Of a DNA stretch of 64,000 bases, positions 8,681-17,161 are shown in pieces (position 1 is the stretch's first letter; each line of letters starts with the position of its first letter). The DNA comes from Desulfarculales bacterium UBA702 (GTDB lineage: Bacteria; Desulfobacterota; Syntrophobacteria; Syntrophobacterales; Syntrophobacteraceae). Made by a program: the position numbers and the translations under genes. Where the stretch lies: positions 70,987-134,986 of the forward strand of contig DBMI01000018.1 of assembly GCA_002298165.1 (NCBI GenBank), written 5' to 3'. Below the pieces are notes generated by a model. It worked only from the letters and a program-made list of their open reading frames with translations, was not told the origin of the DNA and did not search any database.

Positions 8681-9232
8681 GGAAGCGTTTACGTGTTTTC
8701 GCATGGGGCGCTGACGGAGATGCTTGTTAATACTGGCGCTGCATTCAGAAGGTTGGTAAAGCCGGACGGATCTCCGAATTTTGTATGCTGGAGACTCGTT
8801 TTGTCGATTGCATCCTTGGTTTTCCTGTTGTAAGGTTTGTTCCTCCGATTCAGGAAAAGCGGATCAGAACCCGAAACAGAGCACCTCCTTGACAAGGCTT
8901 GCATCATTATTACCCTTATGCAAGCCGGCCCTCAAAATGGAAGTCTCCACCCGGAGTTGATTTGATTCCTTGAATGTCTGGTCTTTTAAAAGGGCTTCAG
9001 CAACCGTTCCCGCAGGGATACATCCGGGACGGGCAAGACCCGAATAAAGCCGCCTCATTACAGAGTAAGTGACGATTCTGGATCTTATTCCAATTCGAGG
9101 AATAAGCTCATATTTTTGCACCCATGGGAGGGTTAAGGGGTTTTTAACCTCCAGCCTGCCGGACCTGACCAAGCCAATGCACTGCTTTAAGCTGAGCAAG
9201 GGTAGCTTCTACCAGGAAGAGGATCAAAGGAT
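8681..9232. other. Intergenic region, no supported gene
   Basis: I found no convincing coding region. A minus-strand frame at 8864-9199 starts at TTG without a ribosome-binding site. A hairpin with arms GGTTAA and TTAACC lies at about 9130-9150. Promoters for the downstream gene should lie at the right end but are not clear. Confidence 0.35.
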
Positions 9233-9697
9233 ATGCAGATCGAGTACAAAAACGTCGATGCAAAGCTCGTGGTGAATGAAATAAGAAACGGCAGGTCGCT
9301 GGAGTCGGTACAAAAGCTTTTTAACCTCAAGTTCAAAAGCGAGGTCCAGGACCTTTACCTGAAAGGTCTTATGGAAATGGGTGAGATTCCACAGGTCGAA
9401 TTCGCCAAGCCACAAACTGCCAAAATCCAGCCGACCCCTTCCACAATCCAACCCCCCTCTCTTGTCCAGAACGGCAGCAACGACCGTCCCGTGATGCGCA
9501 GGCGCGAGAGGCCTCAGGCCCAGATGCCTTCGGTGGTCGTAAAGACCGGCAACTTCAGGACTATCGGGCAGAGCGGGAGCATAACCCTCAATAAGGCATT
9601 GATTATAGACATGCTTGGCTTTGGCGTAGGGGATTCGTTCGAGATCTACCGGGAAGACGACATGGTGGTTTTGAAGAGAAGCGCCAATCCTTCCTGA
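9233..9697 (+). CDS. Protein with AbrB-like C-terminal domain
   Basis: A 154-residue protein in three parts. Residues 1-48 are helical and resemble a small helix-turn-helix (LVVNEIRNGRSLESVQKLF). Residues 50-100 are a Pro/Gln/Arg-rich linker. Residues 104-152 match a SpoVT/AbrB swapped-hairpin domain: GSITLNKALIIDMLGFGVGD, then FEIYREDDMVVLKR. AbrB domains dimerise and bind DNA, so a role as transcription factor is likely. No toxin gene that would make it an antitoxin is adjacent. The target is unknown. Confidence 0.65.
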   Translation: MQIEYKNVDAKLVVNEIRNGRSLESVQKLFNLKFKSEVQDLYLKGLMEMGEIPQVEFAKPQTAKIQPTPSTIQPPSLVQNGSNDRPVMRRRERPQAQMPSVVVKTGNFRTIGQSGSITLNKALIIDMLGFGVGDSFEIYREDDMVVLKRSANPS

Positions 9698-9773
9698 GAC
9701 TGAATTAATCCCAATCCATCCGCGCTTCGGCCCAGGGAAGCCAACCGCTTTCTTCCGACCGGGTTAACACAGA

Positions 9774-10418
9774 TCACATCTTTTTTCTGAGATTATTCAA
9801 TACGTGCAGAAATCGCCCGATTGCAGTCATGTTGGTGCCGATCGCAAGCACAATCAGCGCCCCTGTGAGAGGCAGGTCCAATGCCCATGAAGGGCCTGAA
9901 GTGGAAGCAAAAACATTTACGAAGGGATTCAGAATTCCGGCGACCCCCAGAAGTATGATTCTCTCTCCCCGCTGAAAAACTCCGACCGCGCATCTTTCGC
10001 CCAGCCCTTCCGCCCGCGCCCGCGTATAGCTGACCATTAGCGAGCCGAAAAGTATCAGAAGGACAAGCAGCCAGAAAATTGGTTGAGCTTCATGGCGATA
10101 GAAGTACCCGCAGATGCCCAGATATATGATTAATTCGGTGTAGCGGTCGAGGACTGAATCCAGGAAGGCCCCGAATTTTTTGCTCGCCCCTGTGGCCCGG
10201 GCGAGCGATCCATCCAGGGTATCAAGCAACCCTGTCAGCAAAGTCAGCAATCCTCCCGCCAATGGATAGTAGACGAAGGAGATGCCTGCCAGCATGCTGA
10301 TGATGAGCCCTCCGTAGGTCACGTGATTGGGCGTCAGTTTCAAATATATAAGTTTGGGAACAATGCGCCGTTCCAGGAAGCTGTAGTATCCGGATTCGAT
10401 GGGCGTTCCCTTGAGCAT
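9774..10418 (-). CDS. CDP-alcohol phosphatidyltransferase family membrane protein
   Basis: A 214-residue integral membrane enzyme that transfers a phosphatidyl-type group from a CDP-activated lipid to an alcohol. The catalytic signature DG-x2-AR-x8-G-x3-D-x3-D is complete: DGSLARATGASKKFGAFLDS followed by VLD. Five or six hydrophobic segments surround it. AGAGGAA lies five bases before the ATG. The acceptor (glycerol phosphate, inositol phosphate or another) cannot be told from sequence; an inositol-phosphate synthase gene lies 30 kb away, so an inositol lipid is possible but speculative. Confidence 0.8.
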   Translation of the reverse strand: MLKGTPIESGYYSFLERRIVPKLIYLKLTPNHVTYGGLIISMLAGISFVYYPLAGGLLTLLTGLLDTLDGSLARATGASKKFGAFLDSVLDRYTELIIYLGICGYFYRHEAQPIFWLLVLLILFGSLMVSYTRARAEGLGERCAVGVFQRGERIILLGVAGILNPFVNVFASTSGPSWALDLPLTGALIVLAIGTNMTAIGRFLHVLNNLRKKM

Positions 10419-10596
10419 GCTATTCCTCTATTGCAGTCGATTCGGCACGCCGTCGGACAACAACTTCCGCCGAGCAGCCGGATATTGACTCGAAAAAAGC
10501 AAAGATCAAACTAAACAAAATTACTGGATAACAGATTTCCGAGCGTAGGGCAAAGATAATACGGAAAAGAGATATTACTTGATTGTATTTGAATTT

Positions 10597-11880
10597 TTAT
10601 ATCTTTTGATTAAATCGATTGAAAAATCCCGCATGGACCTCACTCTCCTTCGCTCGCAATATGCTCCATGCACCGAGGGAGAGTTCCGGGGCCTTTACCA
10701 TGACGATTTCTCCTTCACGCACGTTTTGCCCTGGTGAGAGCATGGTATACGCCGGGCAATTTCTCATGAGGGGGAGAATCGGCCTGGGATGTCCGGGGTC
10801 GACAGGCGAAAATGAAATTAGGCCTCCGGCAACATCGAGCCTTCCGGGAATTGCGGTATAGAAGCTTTTCTTGTTTTCGAGGGCTACCGCGGCCCTGGCC
10901 CCGATTGCCGTTTCAAGGGGCGAAACACCCTGGAGTCGCCTTATTATCGCTGACGCGATCTCCTGAAAAACTATGCGCGCAGCCCACGGGTTTCCTGGCA
11001 GGCCGAGAAAGAGGGTTTTTCCGATGCTCCCGAGGGCGCTTCCCTTGCCGGGAGACATATTGAGCGAGCTGAAATGGACCGCTACCCCGAGCCGTTCCCA
11101 TACCTCGAGAATAAAATCCCTGCTCCCCCTGCCCATCCCTCCCGTGGTTACAATCAGATCGGCACTTGCTTTTTTGAGCATTGAAAAAATCAGTTCGGGA
11201 TCGTCTGGAGCGATACCGAGGCGAACCGCCTCGCCTTCGCAAACGCTCACAAGCCCGGCTATCAGATGGATGTTGTTGCAGAAAATGGCTCCCTGGGTGG
11301 TGCGGCACCCGGTCTGCCTCAGTTCGTCTCCGGTTGCAAGCACTGCAACACGCGGGCGCCTGCGCACCATAATCCTTCCGATGCCCGTGGCAGCCACCAG
11401 GGCTAGCCGTGCCGGCGTAAGCACATCCCCTTTTCGTAGGATGAGATCACCGGCCATGGCATCGGTCCATGGGGGCAAAACTCCCTGTCCGGGCTGTAAG
11501 GGCCGATCGACCACGAATTTGTCATCATCGGTTTGGGCCTCTTCGAGAGGCACCACCACATCGGCGCCGCCCGGCATGACCGCACCGGTCATTATCCGAA
11601 AACACCCTTTTTCCACGGCATCCCGTGCTTCGAAATTTCCGGCCGTAATCAGGCCCGGCACGATATCGAGTAAAGCCGGGTTTTCAGGCGTGGCCTTGGC
11701 GGTATCCTCGCTTCGCAGCGCAAAACCGTCCCATCTTGACCGGAACTGGCCCGGAATATCGTGGTCGGCGCTGATATCGACGGCCAAAACCCTGTTCATG
11801 GCCGATTCAATGCCCAACTCCACCGAGCCGAGTTCCGGTGTGACGTTGATTGCGATTTCCAGGGCTTTTCTCAGGTCCAT
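10597..11880 (-). CDS. moeA: Molybdopterin molybdenumtransferase MoeA
   Basis: A 427-residue protein that inserts molybdate into adenylylated molybdopterin. Family features: DIPGQFRSRWDGFAL near the N-terminus, PRVAVLATGDEL, the MoCF-fold motif IVTTGGMGRGSRDFI, and the Gly-rich LFLGLPGNPWAARIVF. I use the ATG at 11880 rather than one 24 codons earlier, since the family starts here and the gene then overlaps the end of mobA by 10 bases, suggesting translational coupling. It is last in the operon mobB-mobA-moeA. Confidence 0.92.
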   Translation of the reverse strand: MDLRKALEIAINVTPELGSVELGIESAMNRVLAVDISADHDIPGQFRSRWDGFALRSEDTAKATPENPALLDIVPGLITAGNFEARDAVEKGCFRIMTGAVMPGGADVVVPLEEAQTDDDKFVVDRPLQPGQGVLPPWTDAMAGDLILRKGDVLTPARLALVAATGIGRIMVRRRPRVAVLATGDELRQTGCRTTQGAIFCNNIHLIAGLVSVCEGEAVRLGIAPDDPELIFSMLKKASADLIVTTGGMGRGSRDFILEVWERLGVAVHFSSLNMSPGKGSALGSIGKTLFLGLPGNPWAARIVFQEIASAIIRRLQGVSPLETAIGARAAVALENKKSFYTAIPGRLDVAGGLISFSPVDPGHPRPILPLMRNCPAYTMLSPGQNVREGEIVMVKAPELSLGAWSILRAKESEVHAGFFNRFNQKI

Positions 11881-12443
11881 TGGATCTCCCCAAGGTCCTC
11901 GGGAGTATTGACGTTTTTGAAGCTCATACCCCGAGGATCGATTGTGCGCCATTCGGTTTCCTCGATGCTTCTCACCTTGATCTTTTTGTAAAACCTGATG
12001 ATCTGGCGCTCCTCGCTTTCCAACTGCCGGGCTATGGCTGGAAGACAGCGGCGATTGTAAAGCGCGAGCAAAGGCTCGAAGAATTTGCCGGTCTTGGGTA
12101 CCACGGCATCGAAGCCCTCCCTGGAATCAATCAGGAGTGAAGCCATCGCCGGGACAATGAACGGCATATCGGTTGCCATTACCAGCACCCAGTCTGACCG
12201 GCTGAAGAGCAGGGCGGTGTAGATCCCCCCGAGGGGCCCCTGGTTCGGGACCACATCCTGCACCAGTTCGACCCCGAGATCCACATAAGGCTCAAGCTCG
12301 TTTGCGATAACCATCACCTGGTCGCAAAAAGGACTGAGCGATTCCATGGCTCTCTCGATGAACCGCTTACCGTCCAATACTTCGAGGGCCTTGTTTCTCC
12401 CGAATCGAACACTTTTCCCGCCGGCCAGAACGGCGCCCGTCAT
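11871..12443 (-). CDS. mobA: Molybdenum cofactor guanylyltransferase MobA
   Basis: A 190-residue nucleotidyltransferase that joins GMP to Mo-molybdopterin to make the guanine dinucleotide cofactor used by enzymes such as formate dehydrogenase. The signature LAGGKSVRFGRNKA, the metal-binding region VMATDMPF and NQGPLGGIYTAL are all visible. It starts three bases after mobB ends and overlaps moeA by 10 bases. A MocA-type cytidylyltransferase is less likely given the operon. Confidence 0.9.
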   Translation of the reverse strand: MTGAVLAGGKSVRFGRNKALEVLDGKRFIERAMESLSPFCDQVMVIANELEPYVDLGVELVQDVVPNQGPLGGIYTALLFSRSDWVLVMATDMPFIVPAMASLLIDSREGFDAVVPKTGKFFEPLLALYNRRCLPAIARQLESEERQIIRFYKKIKVRSIEETEWRTIDPRGMSFKNVNTPEDLGEIQWT

Positions 12444-12446
12444 GGT

Positions 12447-13106
12447 CTAATCTCTCTTGTCGAGCCGGATGTGAATGGAGATGGTCTCGGGTGTTTTCCA
12501 GCCCCTGAGGCTGGATAGCATTCCTCGAATACCCCCTACGAGAAAATCCCCCACGAAATCCTTGATCGGGAGTTGCTTTCCATCGAGTTGCACGAGGATA
12601 GACGGCTTTTTTCTATCCCTGAGATACCGGTTTTCAATAAAGTCGGCCACCCCGCATACATCTGCAAACGAGAAAACCGGGACTCCCGCCTCCACCGGAT
12701 CATCGGATACGATTGCCGCAAGGTTGTTCTCAGGTCCGCAGATGGGCTTTGGTTCAACGGCAGTGCGAAAGATTTCGATTTTCGGAAAATGGGCCGACTT
12801 GAACCCTTCCGTAATCAGGATGTCTTCGGTCCAGAAATATCGCGCGGCGACTTCTTCGATGGGAAGCTCCGAGCCGGTCTCTCTTATGGATGCAACCCGC
12901 GTTGGGGAAGAAATGGCAATGGTGTTGGCACCGGCGCGCTTGAGCCTCCAGGTATCCTTCCCCTCGCGGTCCATATCGAACCCATGCACATCATGTTTTA
13001 CCAACCCAACGGAATAACCACGGCCCTTCAGTTCAGGGATCAGTTTTTCCAGAAAAGTTGTCTTCCCCGAACCGGAAGCCCCTACAATTGAGATTATCGG
13101 CAGCAT
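12447..13106 (-). CDS. mobB: MobB GTP-binding protein
   Basis: A 219-residue P-loop protein that assists MobA in making the guanine dinucleotide molybdenum cofactor. The Walker A motif is SIVGASGSGKTTF, followed by VGLVKHDVHGFDMD, WRLKRAGA and ILITEGFK, the usual MobB order. It is longer than the common 170 residues because of a C-terminal extension (about 170-219) that resembles tails seen in some anaerobe MobB proteins. First gene of the mobB-mobA-moeA unit. No molybdate riboswitch is evident upstream. Confidence 0.9.
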   Translation of the reverse strand: MLPIISIVGASGSGKTTFLEKLIPELKGRGYSVGLVKHDVHGFDMDREGKDTWRLKRAGANTIAISSPTRVASIRETGSELPIEEVAARYFWTEDILITEGFKSAHFPKIEIFRTAVEPKPICGPENNLAAIVSDDPVEAGVPVFSFADVCGVADFIENRYLRDRKKPSILVQLDGKQLPIKDFVGDFLVGGIRGMLSSLRGWKTPETISIHIRLDKRD

Positions 13107-13138
13107 AAATACCCTTTCGAGAATCTAATGAGCGGATA

Positions 13139-13158
13139 GCCCGGATTCATATCCGGGC
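13139..13158. repeat. CCGGAT-type palindrome
   Basis: A perfect 20-base palindrome (arms GCCCGGAT and ATCCGGGC around TCAT) 32 bases upstream of mobB. It belongs to a second family of short palindromes in this window, seen again at 13326, 13574, 19965 and 29115. Confidence 0.7.
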
Positions 13159-13225
13159 GCCAAGCGCAAGAGGACTGCGACATAGCAGTGAATTCAGCTC
13201 CAACGGACGTGTCAGGCAGAGACCA

Positions 13226-13727
13226 TTTTGCCGAACTGTACTTCTCCATTTTGCATTCGATGCTGAAATCCGGAGGCGGCCATCCCGATTTCGGGCGCTT
13301 CCCGCGAGCCCTCTTGTGCTCCGCACCCGGATATAAATCCGGGCTACCCTCTTTATGCCTTGCTCGCTTTTAATCTTCGCGGTGACCTTCACCACTCAAT
13401 TTACCATCATCAGTGCTGTTTGCGGCAAGCAGCTCGATTATTCTCTCGAGCTTTTTCTTCTGTTCCGCCATATCCGATTTGCCGAACTGAACTTCTCCAT
13501 TTGCATTCGATGCTGAATCCGGACACGGCCATCCAGATTTCGGGGGCATCTGCGAGCCCTCTTGTGCTCCGCAACCGGATATAAATCGGGTTACCCTCTT
13601 TTACGCCCTCTCGCCCTTAATTTCAGGGTAGCCGCACCTACCAATCTACCATTAATCCGCGCTCTTTGCCGCAAGCAGATCAATTATTCTTTTGAGCTTT
13701 GTATTCTGTTCCGCCATCTCCGATGCT
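13226..13727. repeat. Imperfect tandem duplication, period about 251 bases
   Basis: Unit 1 (13226-13478) and unit 2 (13477-13727) align along their length. Shared blocks in order: TTGCCGAACTG-ACTTCTCCAT, a GCATTCGATGCTGAA block, GCGAGCCCTCTTGTGCTCCG, the palindrome CCGGATATAAAT, and the 3' end of the His-rich gene. Unit 2 includes the true 3' end of that gene; unit 1 carries a diverged copy. Each unit holds one CCGGAT palindrome (13326-13343 and 13574-13592). Confidence 0.8.
13370..13471 (-). pseudogene. Duplicated 3' end of the His-rich gene
   Basis: Read on the minus strand, this open stretch encodes MAEQKKKLERIIELLAANS, matching the C-terminus of the neighbouring gene (MAEQNTKLKRIIDLLAAKS), then runs on for a further 14 residues to a stop. 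Nothing of the His-rich or central part is present, so it is a remnant created by the tandem duplication. Confidence 0.7.
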
Positions 13728-14002
13728 ATTTCTTCGAGAATCTCTGCCGGTTCATCCTGCCCGGCTTCTCGAGCCCGTGTTGCCCAAAGACGATAGGAGG
13801 CGGCATGTTCATCATTATGGGAGATCCAGTGCTCGGCCAGCTTTCCCAGCTTTTCGGGCACACTCATCTCGACGGCGGCATGCTCGTGCTTATGCTCGTG
13901 GCAGTGGCCTTGCTTATGCCCATGTTCGTGCTCATGCTTTTCATGACAATGCCCAGGCCCGTGTTTATGACCGTGTCCGTGATGTTGATGTTTGTCGTGC
14001 AT
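13652..14002 (-). CDS. His-rich putative metal-binding protein
   Basis: A 116-residue protein. Residues 1-42 are His/Lys/Gly-rich with about 20 His (repeating HGH, HEH and CHE units), a probable Ni/Zn/Co-binding tract. Residues about 48-110 hold the conserved-looking KLAEHWISHNDEHAASYRLW and a C-terminal helix (coiled-coil-like EQNTKLKRIIDLL). There is no signal peptide, so it should be cytoplasmic. The ATG at 14002 has GGGAG six bases upstream; longer frames would overlap lgt. It diverges from lgt. Similar proteins accompany metal-enzyme assembly in anaerobes, but no such gene is adjacent. Confidence 0.75.
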   Translation of the reverse strand: MHDKHQHHGHGHKHGPGHCHEKHEHEHGHKQGHCHEHKHEHAAVEMSVPEKLGKLAEHWISHNDEHAASYRLWATRAREAGQDEPAEILEEIASEMAEQNTKLKRIIDLLAAKSAD

Positions 14003-14022
14003 CTTGAACTCCCTTGTGCCGA

Positions 14023-14051
14023 TTGACCGCTGCATACCAGTGTGGTATGCC
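14023..14051 (+). promoter_or_regulatory. Possible lgt promoter
   Basis: TTGACC (14023-14028) and TATGCC (14046-14051) are 17 bases apart, ending 26 bases before the lgt start. The -35 block TTGACCGCTGC also occurs at 33143 and 52833. The -10 match is weak. Confidence 0.3.
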
Positions 14052-14077
14052 TGCGTCCGAAAAGGAGAAAACCCGAT

Positions 14078-14875
14078 ATGATTCCCTATCCCCACATAAA
14101 CCCCGAAATAATCAGGATTGGACCTGTCAGCATCAGGTGGTACGGGGTCATGTATGTCCTGGGGTTTTTTGCCTCCTACTTTCTGATTCAGAAACAGAAG
14201 CGCTCGAAGGAAATCGGCCTGGTCGGGGTCGTCGCCCAGGACCTTATCTTCTATCTGGCCATCGGACTTATCGTTGGTGCCAGGCTCGGGTACATCCTCT
14301 TTTACGAATACAACGATTTTGACGCTTATATCAAGCACCCTCTGGAAATAATAGCCACATGGCACGGCGGCATGTCATTTCATGGCGGTCTGATCGGGTG
14401 TGTAATCGCCGGCTGGATTTTCGCGCGGCGCAGAAAAATTCCCTTTGCCGCCCTTGCAGACTCCACAATTATAACCGCCCCGATCGGGCTGATGTTCGGA
14501 CGCATCGGAAATTTCATAAATGCCGAGTTGCTCGGCCGTCCGTCCAATGTTCCCTGGGCGATGGTTTTTCCCGGCGGGGGCCCTGTTCCGCGCCACCCCA
14601 CGCAGTTGTATGAGGCTTTCGTTGAAGGGCTGCTCTTATTTCTTATTTTATGGTTTCTACGCAGATACCGTTGGCGGGACGGGACCATGGTGGCTTTTTT
14701 CCTGCTCCTCTACGGTGTTTTTCGATTTATAATCGAATACTTCAAGGAACCGGACCCACAGCTCGGCTATATTCTTGGGCTGACAATGGGCCAGATACTC
14801 TGTCTTGCGATGATAGCAGCCGGCGCTCTTTTGATGCTCTACCTGTACATGACCAAACCCTCGCGTAGAGGGTGA
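14078..14875 (+). CDS. lgt: Prolipoprotein diacylglyceryl transferase
   Basis: A 265-residue inner-membrane enzyme that moves diacylglycerol from phosphatidylglycerol to the lipobox Cys of prelipoproteins. Seven or so hydrophobic segments and the Lgt signatures are visible: SIRWYGVMYVLGF, HGGMSFHGGLIG and GRIGNFINAELLGRP. I chose the ATG at 14078, seven bases after AAGGAGAAA; the frame is open further upstream but without homology. A GNAT gene follows about 50 bases downstream. Confidence 0.93.
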   Translation: MIPYPHINPEIIRIGPVSIRWYGVMYVLGFFASYFLIQKQKRSKEIGLVGVVAQDLIFYLAIGLIVGARLGYILFYEYNDFDAYIKHPLEIIATWHGGMSFHGGLIGCVIAGWIFARRRKIPFAALADSTIITAPIGLMFGRIGNFINAELLGRPSNVPWAMVFPGGGPVPRHPTQLYEAFVEGLLLFLILWFLRRYRWRDGTMVAFFLLLYGVFRFIIEYFKEPDPQLGYILGLTMGQILCLAMIAAGALLMLYLYMTKPSRRG

Positions 14876-14924
14876 GGCCGCGCGATAGTCTCGCTATATC
14901 GCTCGCGTGAGGAGGGGGATGGCG

Positions 14925-15479
14925 ATGTCGATCTACCCGTACGAGTGGGAGAGTTCCGAAGAATTAGAAAAGATAGGCCGCATTCTTTTCAGGCCCGTAA
15001 AGGATTCCGACGAGCAACTGCTAACCGAGTTCTTCTATTCCCTTGCCGCGGAGGATGCCTCAACACAGTTCCTGCCGGGGATGAGGGACCTTCCCGTCTG
15101 TGATATAAAATCAATTGCGGATATCGATTACCGGAGCGAGATATACCTCCTGGGGCTTATTGGCCAGGGGGGCAGCGAGCGCATAGCCGCGATTGCCCGA
15201 TACGTACTCGATGAAGAAATAATGGCGGCCGAGGTTGATCTTGCCGTCCGATCCCGATATGCGCGGGGAGGGGAAGTAATCCCTTTTATGCTCCGACAAC
15301 TGGTGGAAAAGTGCCGGTCCAGGGATATTAAGACACTCATCTTTTACGTTTCAGTCGGGAGCGAACGGATTTTCGAGGCCTTCCAGGAACTGGACAGCCT
15401 GGTCGAGATGACAATGACCGGCGATGCATACGAAATCAGAATCCATCTCGACCAACCCGCCCAAGCCGGCCTGCATTGA
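14925..15479 (+). CDS. GNAT family N-acetyltransferase
   Basis: A 184-residue protein resembling the GNAT domain found at the C-terminus of protein lysine acetyltransferases such as Pat. Visible features: ILFRPVKDSDEQLLTEFFYS at the start and the sheet-helix region IARYVLDEEIMAAEVDLAVR. The acetyl-CoA loop (usually Q/RxxGxG/A) is degenerate: RYARGGEVIPFML. GGAGG lies nine bases before the ATG at 14925; an ATG at 14919 and a GTG at 14907 are possible. The substrate is unknown. Confidence 0.72.
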   Translation: MSIYPYEWESSEELEKIGRILFRPVKDSDEQLLTEFFYSLAAEDASTQFLPGMRDLPVCDIKSIADIDYRSEIYLLGLIGQGGSERIAAIARYVLDEEIMAAEVDLAVRSRYARGGEVIPFMLRQLVEKCRSRDIKTLIFYVSVGSERIFEAFQELDSLVEMTMTGDAYEIRIHLDQPAQAGLH

Positions 15480-15497
15480 CCCGGAAGCACTAATATA

Positions 15498-16385
15498 GTG
15501 GATAGTTTCCAAAAACTTCAAAAAGAGATCGAGATACTCAAAGCACAGGTAGCTGAATTGCAGGGCAAGGTGCAGCGGCTCTCGGATGCCGGTTCGGGAC
15601 ACCCCATCGAGTCCCTTCTATGGCAGCACGGCTTTCCGGTTTTTGCCCATGGAGCCAAAGCAAACCTGGTTTTCCCGTCGAACGCAGCATCGGCCGGGCT
15701 GAGCGCTTTCTACCGGCTCATGCGGCGCTACTCCTTCAGGCTCTTCATGCGCGACCTGATCCAGGCCCCCCGCGGCGACGACTTAAACGATCTCACGCGC
15801 TACTGCTCGCTAAAAACCGTGCATGCCTATGCTAAAATCCTCGCCGACCTCGAGATAATCTCACTTGAAGGGGGCGGATACCGGCTGCTGAAAAATGTCC
15901 CCAGCTTTGGCCCCACGCTCGAATGGTTCGTATGCGAAACATTTCGGCGAGAATTCCTGGCCCCTGCGCTCTTCAACGTGCGCCTCCAGAATACTAAATC
16001 AGGCGGCGACTACGATGTCATCTCGACAATAGCCGGCCGACTCGCCTATGTGGAGGTAAAATCATCTCCGCCGCGCGGGGTCGAGCATCAGGCAGTAAGC
16101 GCCTTTCTGGGCCGTGTGGGAGACATCGAGCCCAATATATCCATCCTTTTTGTGGATACCGAACTGCGCATGAAAGACAAACTGGTCCCTCTGCTGGCCG
16201 AAGCTCTCGAAAAAGATGGAAGAACCGGCCCACGGTGGGCTGTATCGAGGCTCGTGAACGAAATTTTCCACGTGAATCATTCAATTTACCTCACGAACAG
16301 CCTAAAGGGCGTTTACAGCAACCTTCGGACCTGCTTCAGGGATTATTTCCTGTGGGACAGGAAAGGCCGGAGGGAAGAAGCTTAA
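15498..16385 (+). CDS. Coiled-coil, winged-helix and PD-(D/E)XK-like protein
   Basis: A 295-residue protein I cannot name. Residues 1-32 form a heptad-rich coiled coil. Residues about 70-135 are helical, with a winged-helix look (LTRYCSLKTVHAYAKILADL followed by EIISLEGGGYRLL). Residues 160-200 contain a nuclease-like core: D171 and D173 in GGDYDV, then E186 and K188 in AYVEVKSS, matching the D-x12-E-x-K spacing of PD-(D/E)XK folds. No helicase or methylase gene is adjacent. Start is GTG, 18 bases after the GNAT stop, so the two may be co-transcribed. Nuclease activity is inference. Confidence 0.65.
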   Translation: MDSFQKLQKEIEILKAQVAELQGKVQRLSDAGSGHPIESLLWQHGFPVFAHGAKANLVFPSNAASAGLSAFYRLMRRYSFRLFMRDLIQAPRGDDLNDLTRYCSLKTVHAYAKILADLEIISLEGGGYRLLKNVPSFGPTLEWFVCETFRREFLAPALFNVRLQNTKSGGDYDVISTIAGRLAYVEVKSSPPRGVEHQAVSAFLGRVGDIEPNISILFVDTELRMKDKLVPLLAEALEKDGRTGPRWAVSRLVNEIFHVNHSIYLTNSLKGVYSNLRTCFRDYFLWDRKGRREEA

Positions 16386-16481
16386 AGGGGTTACATCGTG
16401 ATCTGCCTTGCCGCCCTGATCGCGCATACCCGCTACTCTCATTATCCAACAGCTCCAGCTCGACTCTTTCCTTAATCGCTT

Positions 16482-16955
16482 TCAGCAGATGCCTTTTTCC
16501 GCTTTGTTTCGTGCTTCTTTTCGCAACTCTGCTTCGCAATTTCTGCGGATTTCCTCCTCCGTCTCCACAATTAGAGGCGGGACCTCGGCTGAATGTCCTT
16601 TGCTGTCCAGAGCAACGTAAGTGACATAGGCGGAGGCGGTTTTCCTGATTTCTCCGGTGAAGAGGTTCTCGGCTTCGACTCGGACTCCGACCTCCATCGA
16701 GGTATGCCCCACGAGGTTTAAAGAGGCCTTGCAGGTAACGAGATTGCCGACATAGACGGGATGGTGAAACTCGAGCCTGTCGATCGAGGCGGTAACAACG
16801 TTTTTACGCGCGTGGCGGATGGCGGCAACTCCGGCAGCCGTGTCGATGAGTCTCATTATGACTCCTCCATGCACGTTTCCGGCCGGGTTTGCATCCTGCG
16901 GGTTCATAAGCTGCGCCATGACGACGCTGCTCTCGCTCACTCTTTTACCTTCCAT
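16482..16955 (-). CDS. Acyl-CoA thioesterase (hot-dog fold)
   Basis: A 157-residue member of the YciA/BACH acyl-CoA thioesterase group, which hydrolyses acyl-CoA to free acid and CoA. The hot-dog signature region is clear: NPQDANPAGNVHGGVIMRLI with the catalytic-type Asp in RLIDTAAGVAA, then DRLEFHHPVYVGNLV. The C-terminal 30 residues are a charged helical tail. GAGGAG lies nine bases before the ATG. It converges with the gene to its left. Confidence 0.85.
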   Translation of the reverse strand: MEGKRVSESSVVMAQLMNPQDANPAGNVHGGVIMRLIDTAAGVAAIRHARKNVVTASIDRLEFHHPVYVGNLVTCKASLNLVGHTSMEVGVRVEAENLFTGEIRKTASAYVTYVALDSKGHSAEVPPLIVETEEEIRRNCEAELRKEARNKAEKGIC

Positions 16956-17161
16956 AAAAGTATACTCCTCAGGGGACGTTGCAATTTCTTCAGCGGCGGA
17001 CAGGGCCTGCCGGCAATTTACGTCAGCAACGTCTCGGGCGCAATATTGCAGTTGATTGAGAGAAGGTGTCCCCAGGCCCGAAAAGATTGACTTGAAACAC
17101 CATCGGCGGTGATATATACGCTTTGGCGAACAAAAATTACCTGGAAGGACGGAAAGATACG

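Noticed and set aside
8864..9199. Possible 111-residue gene on the minus strand
   Set aside because: It starts with TTG, has no ribosome-binding site and shows no family resemblance; coding status cannot be supported.
10973..11911. A 312-codon open frame on the plus strand
   Set aside because: Antisense to moeA; its Ser/Arg/Pro-rich composition is typical of a shadow frame.
13652..14365. A 237-residue version of the His-rich protein
   Set aside because: The first 121 codons overlap lgt on the other strand and lack similarity to anything; the ATG at 14002 has a good ribosome-binding site.
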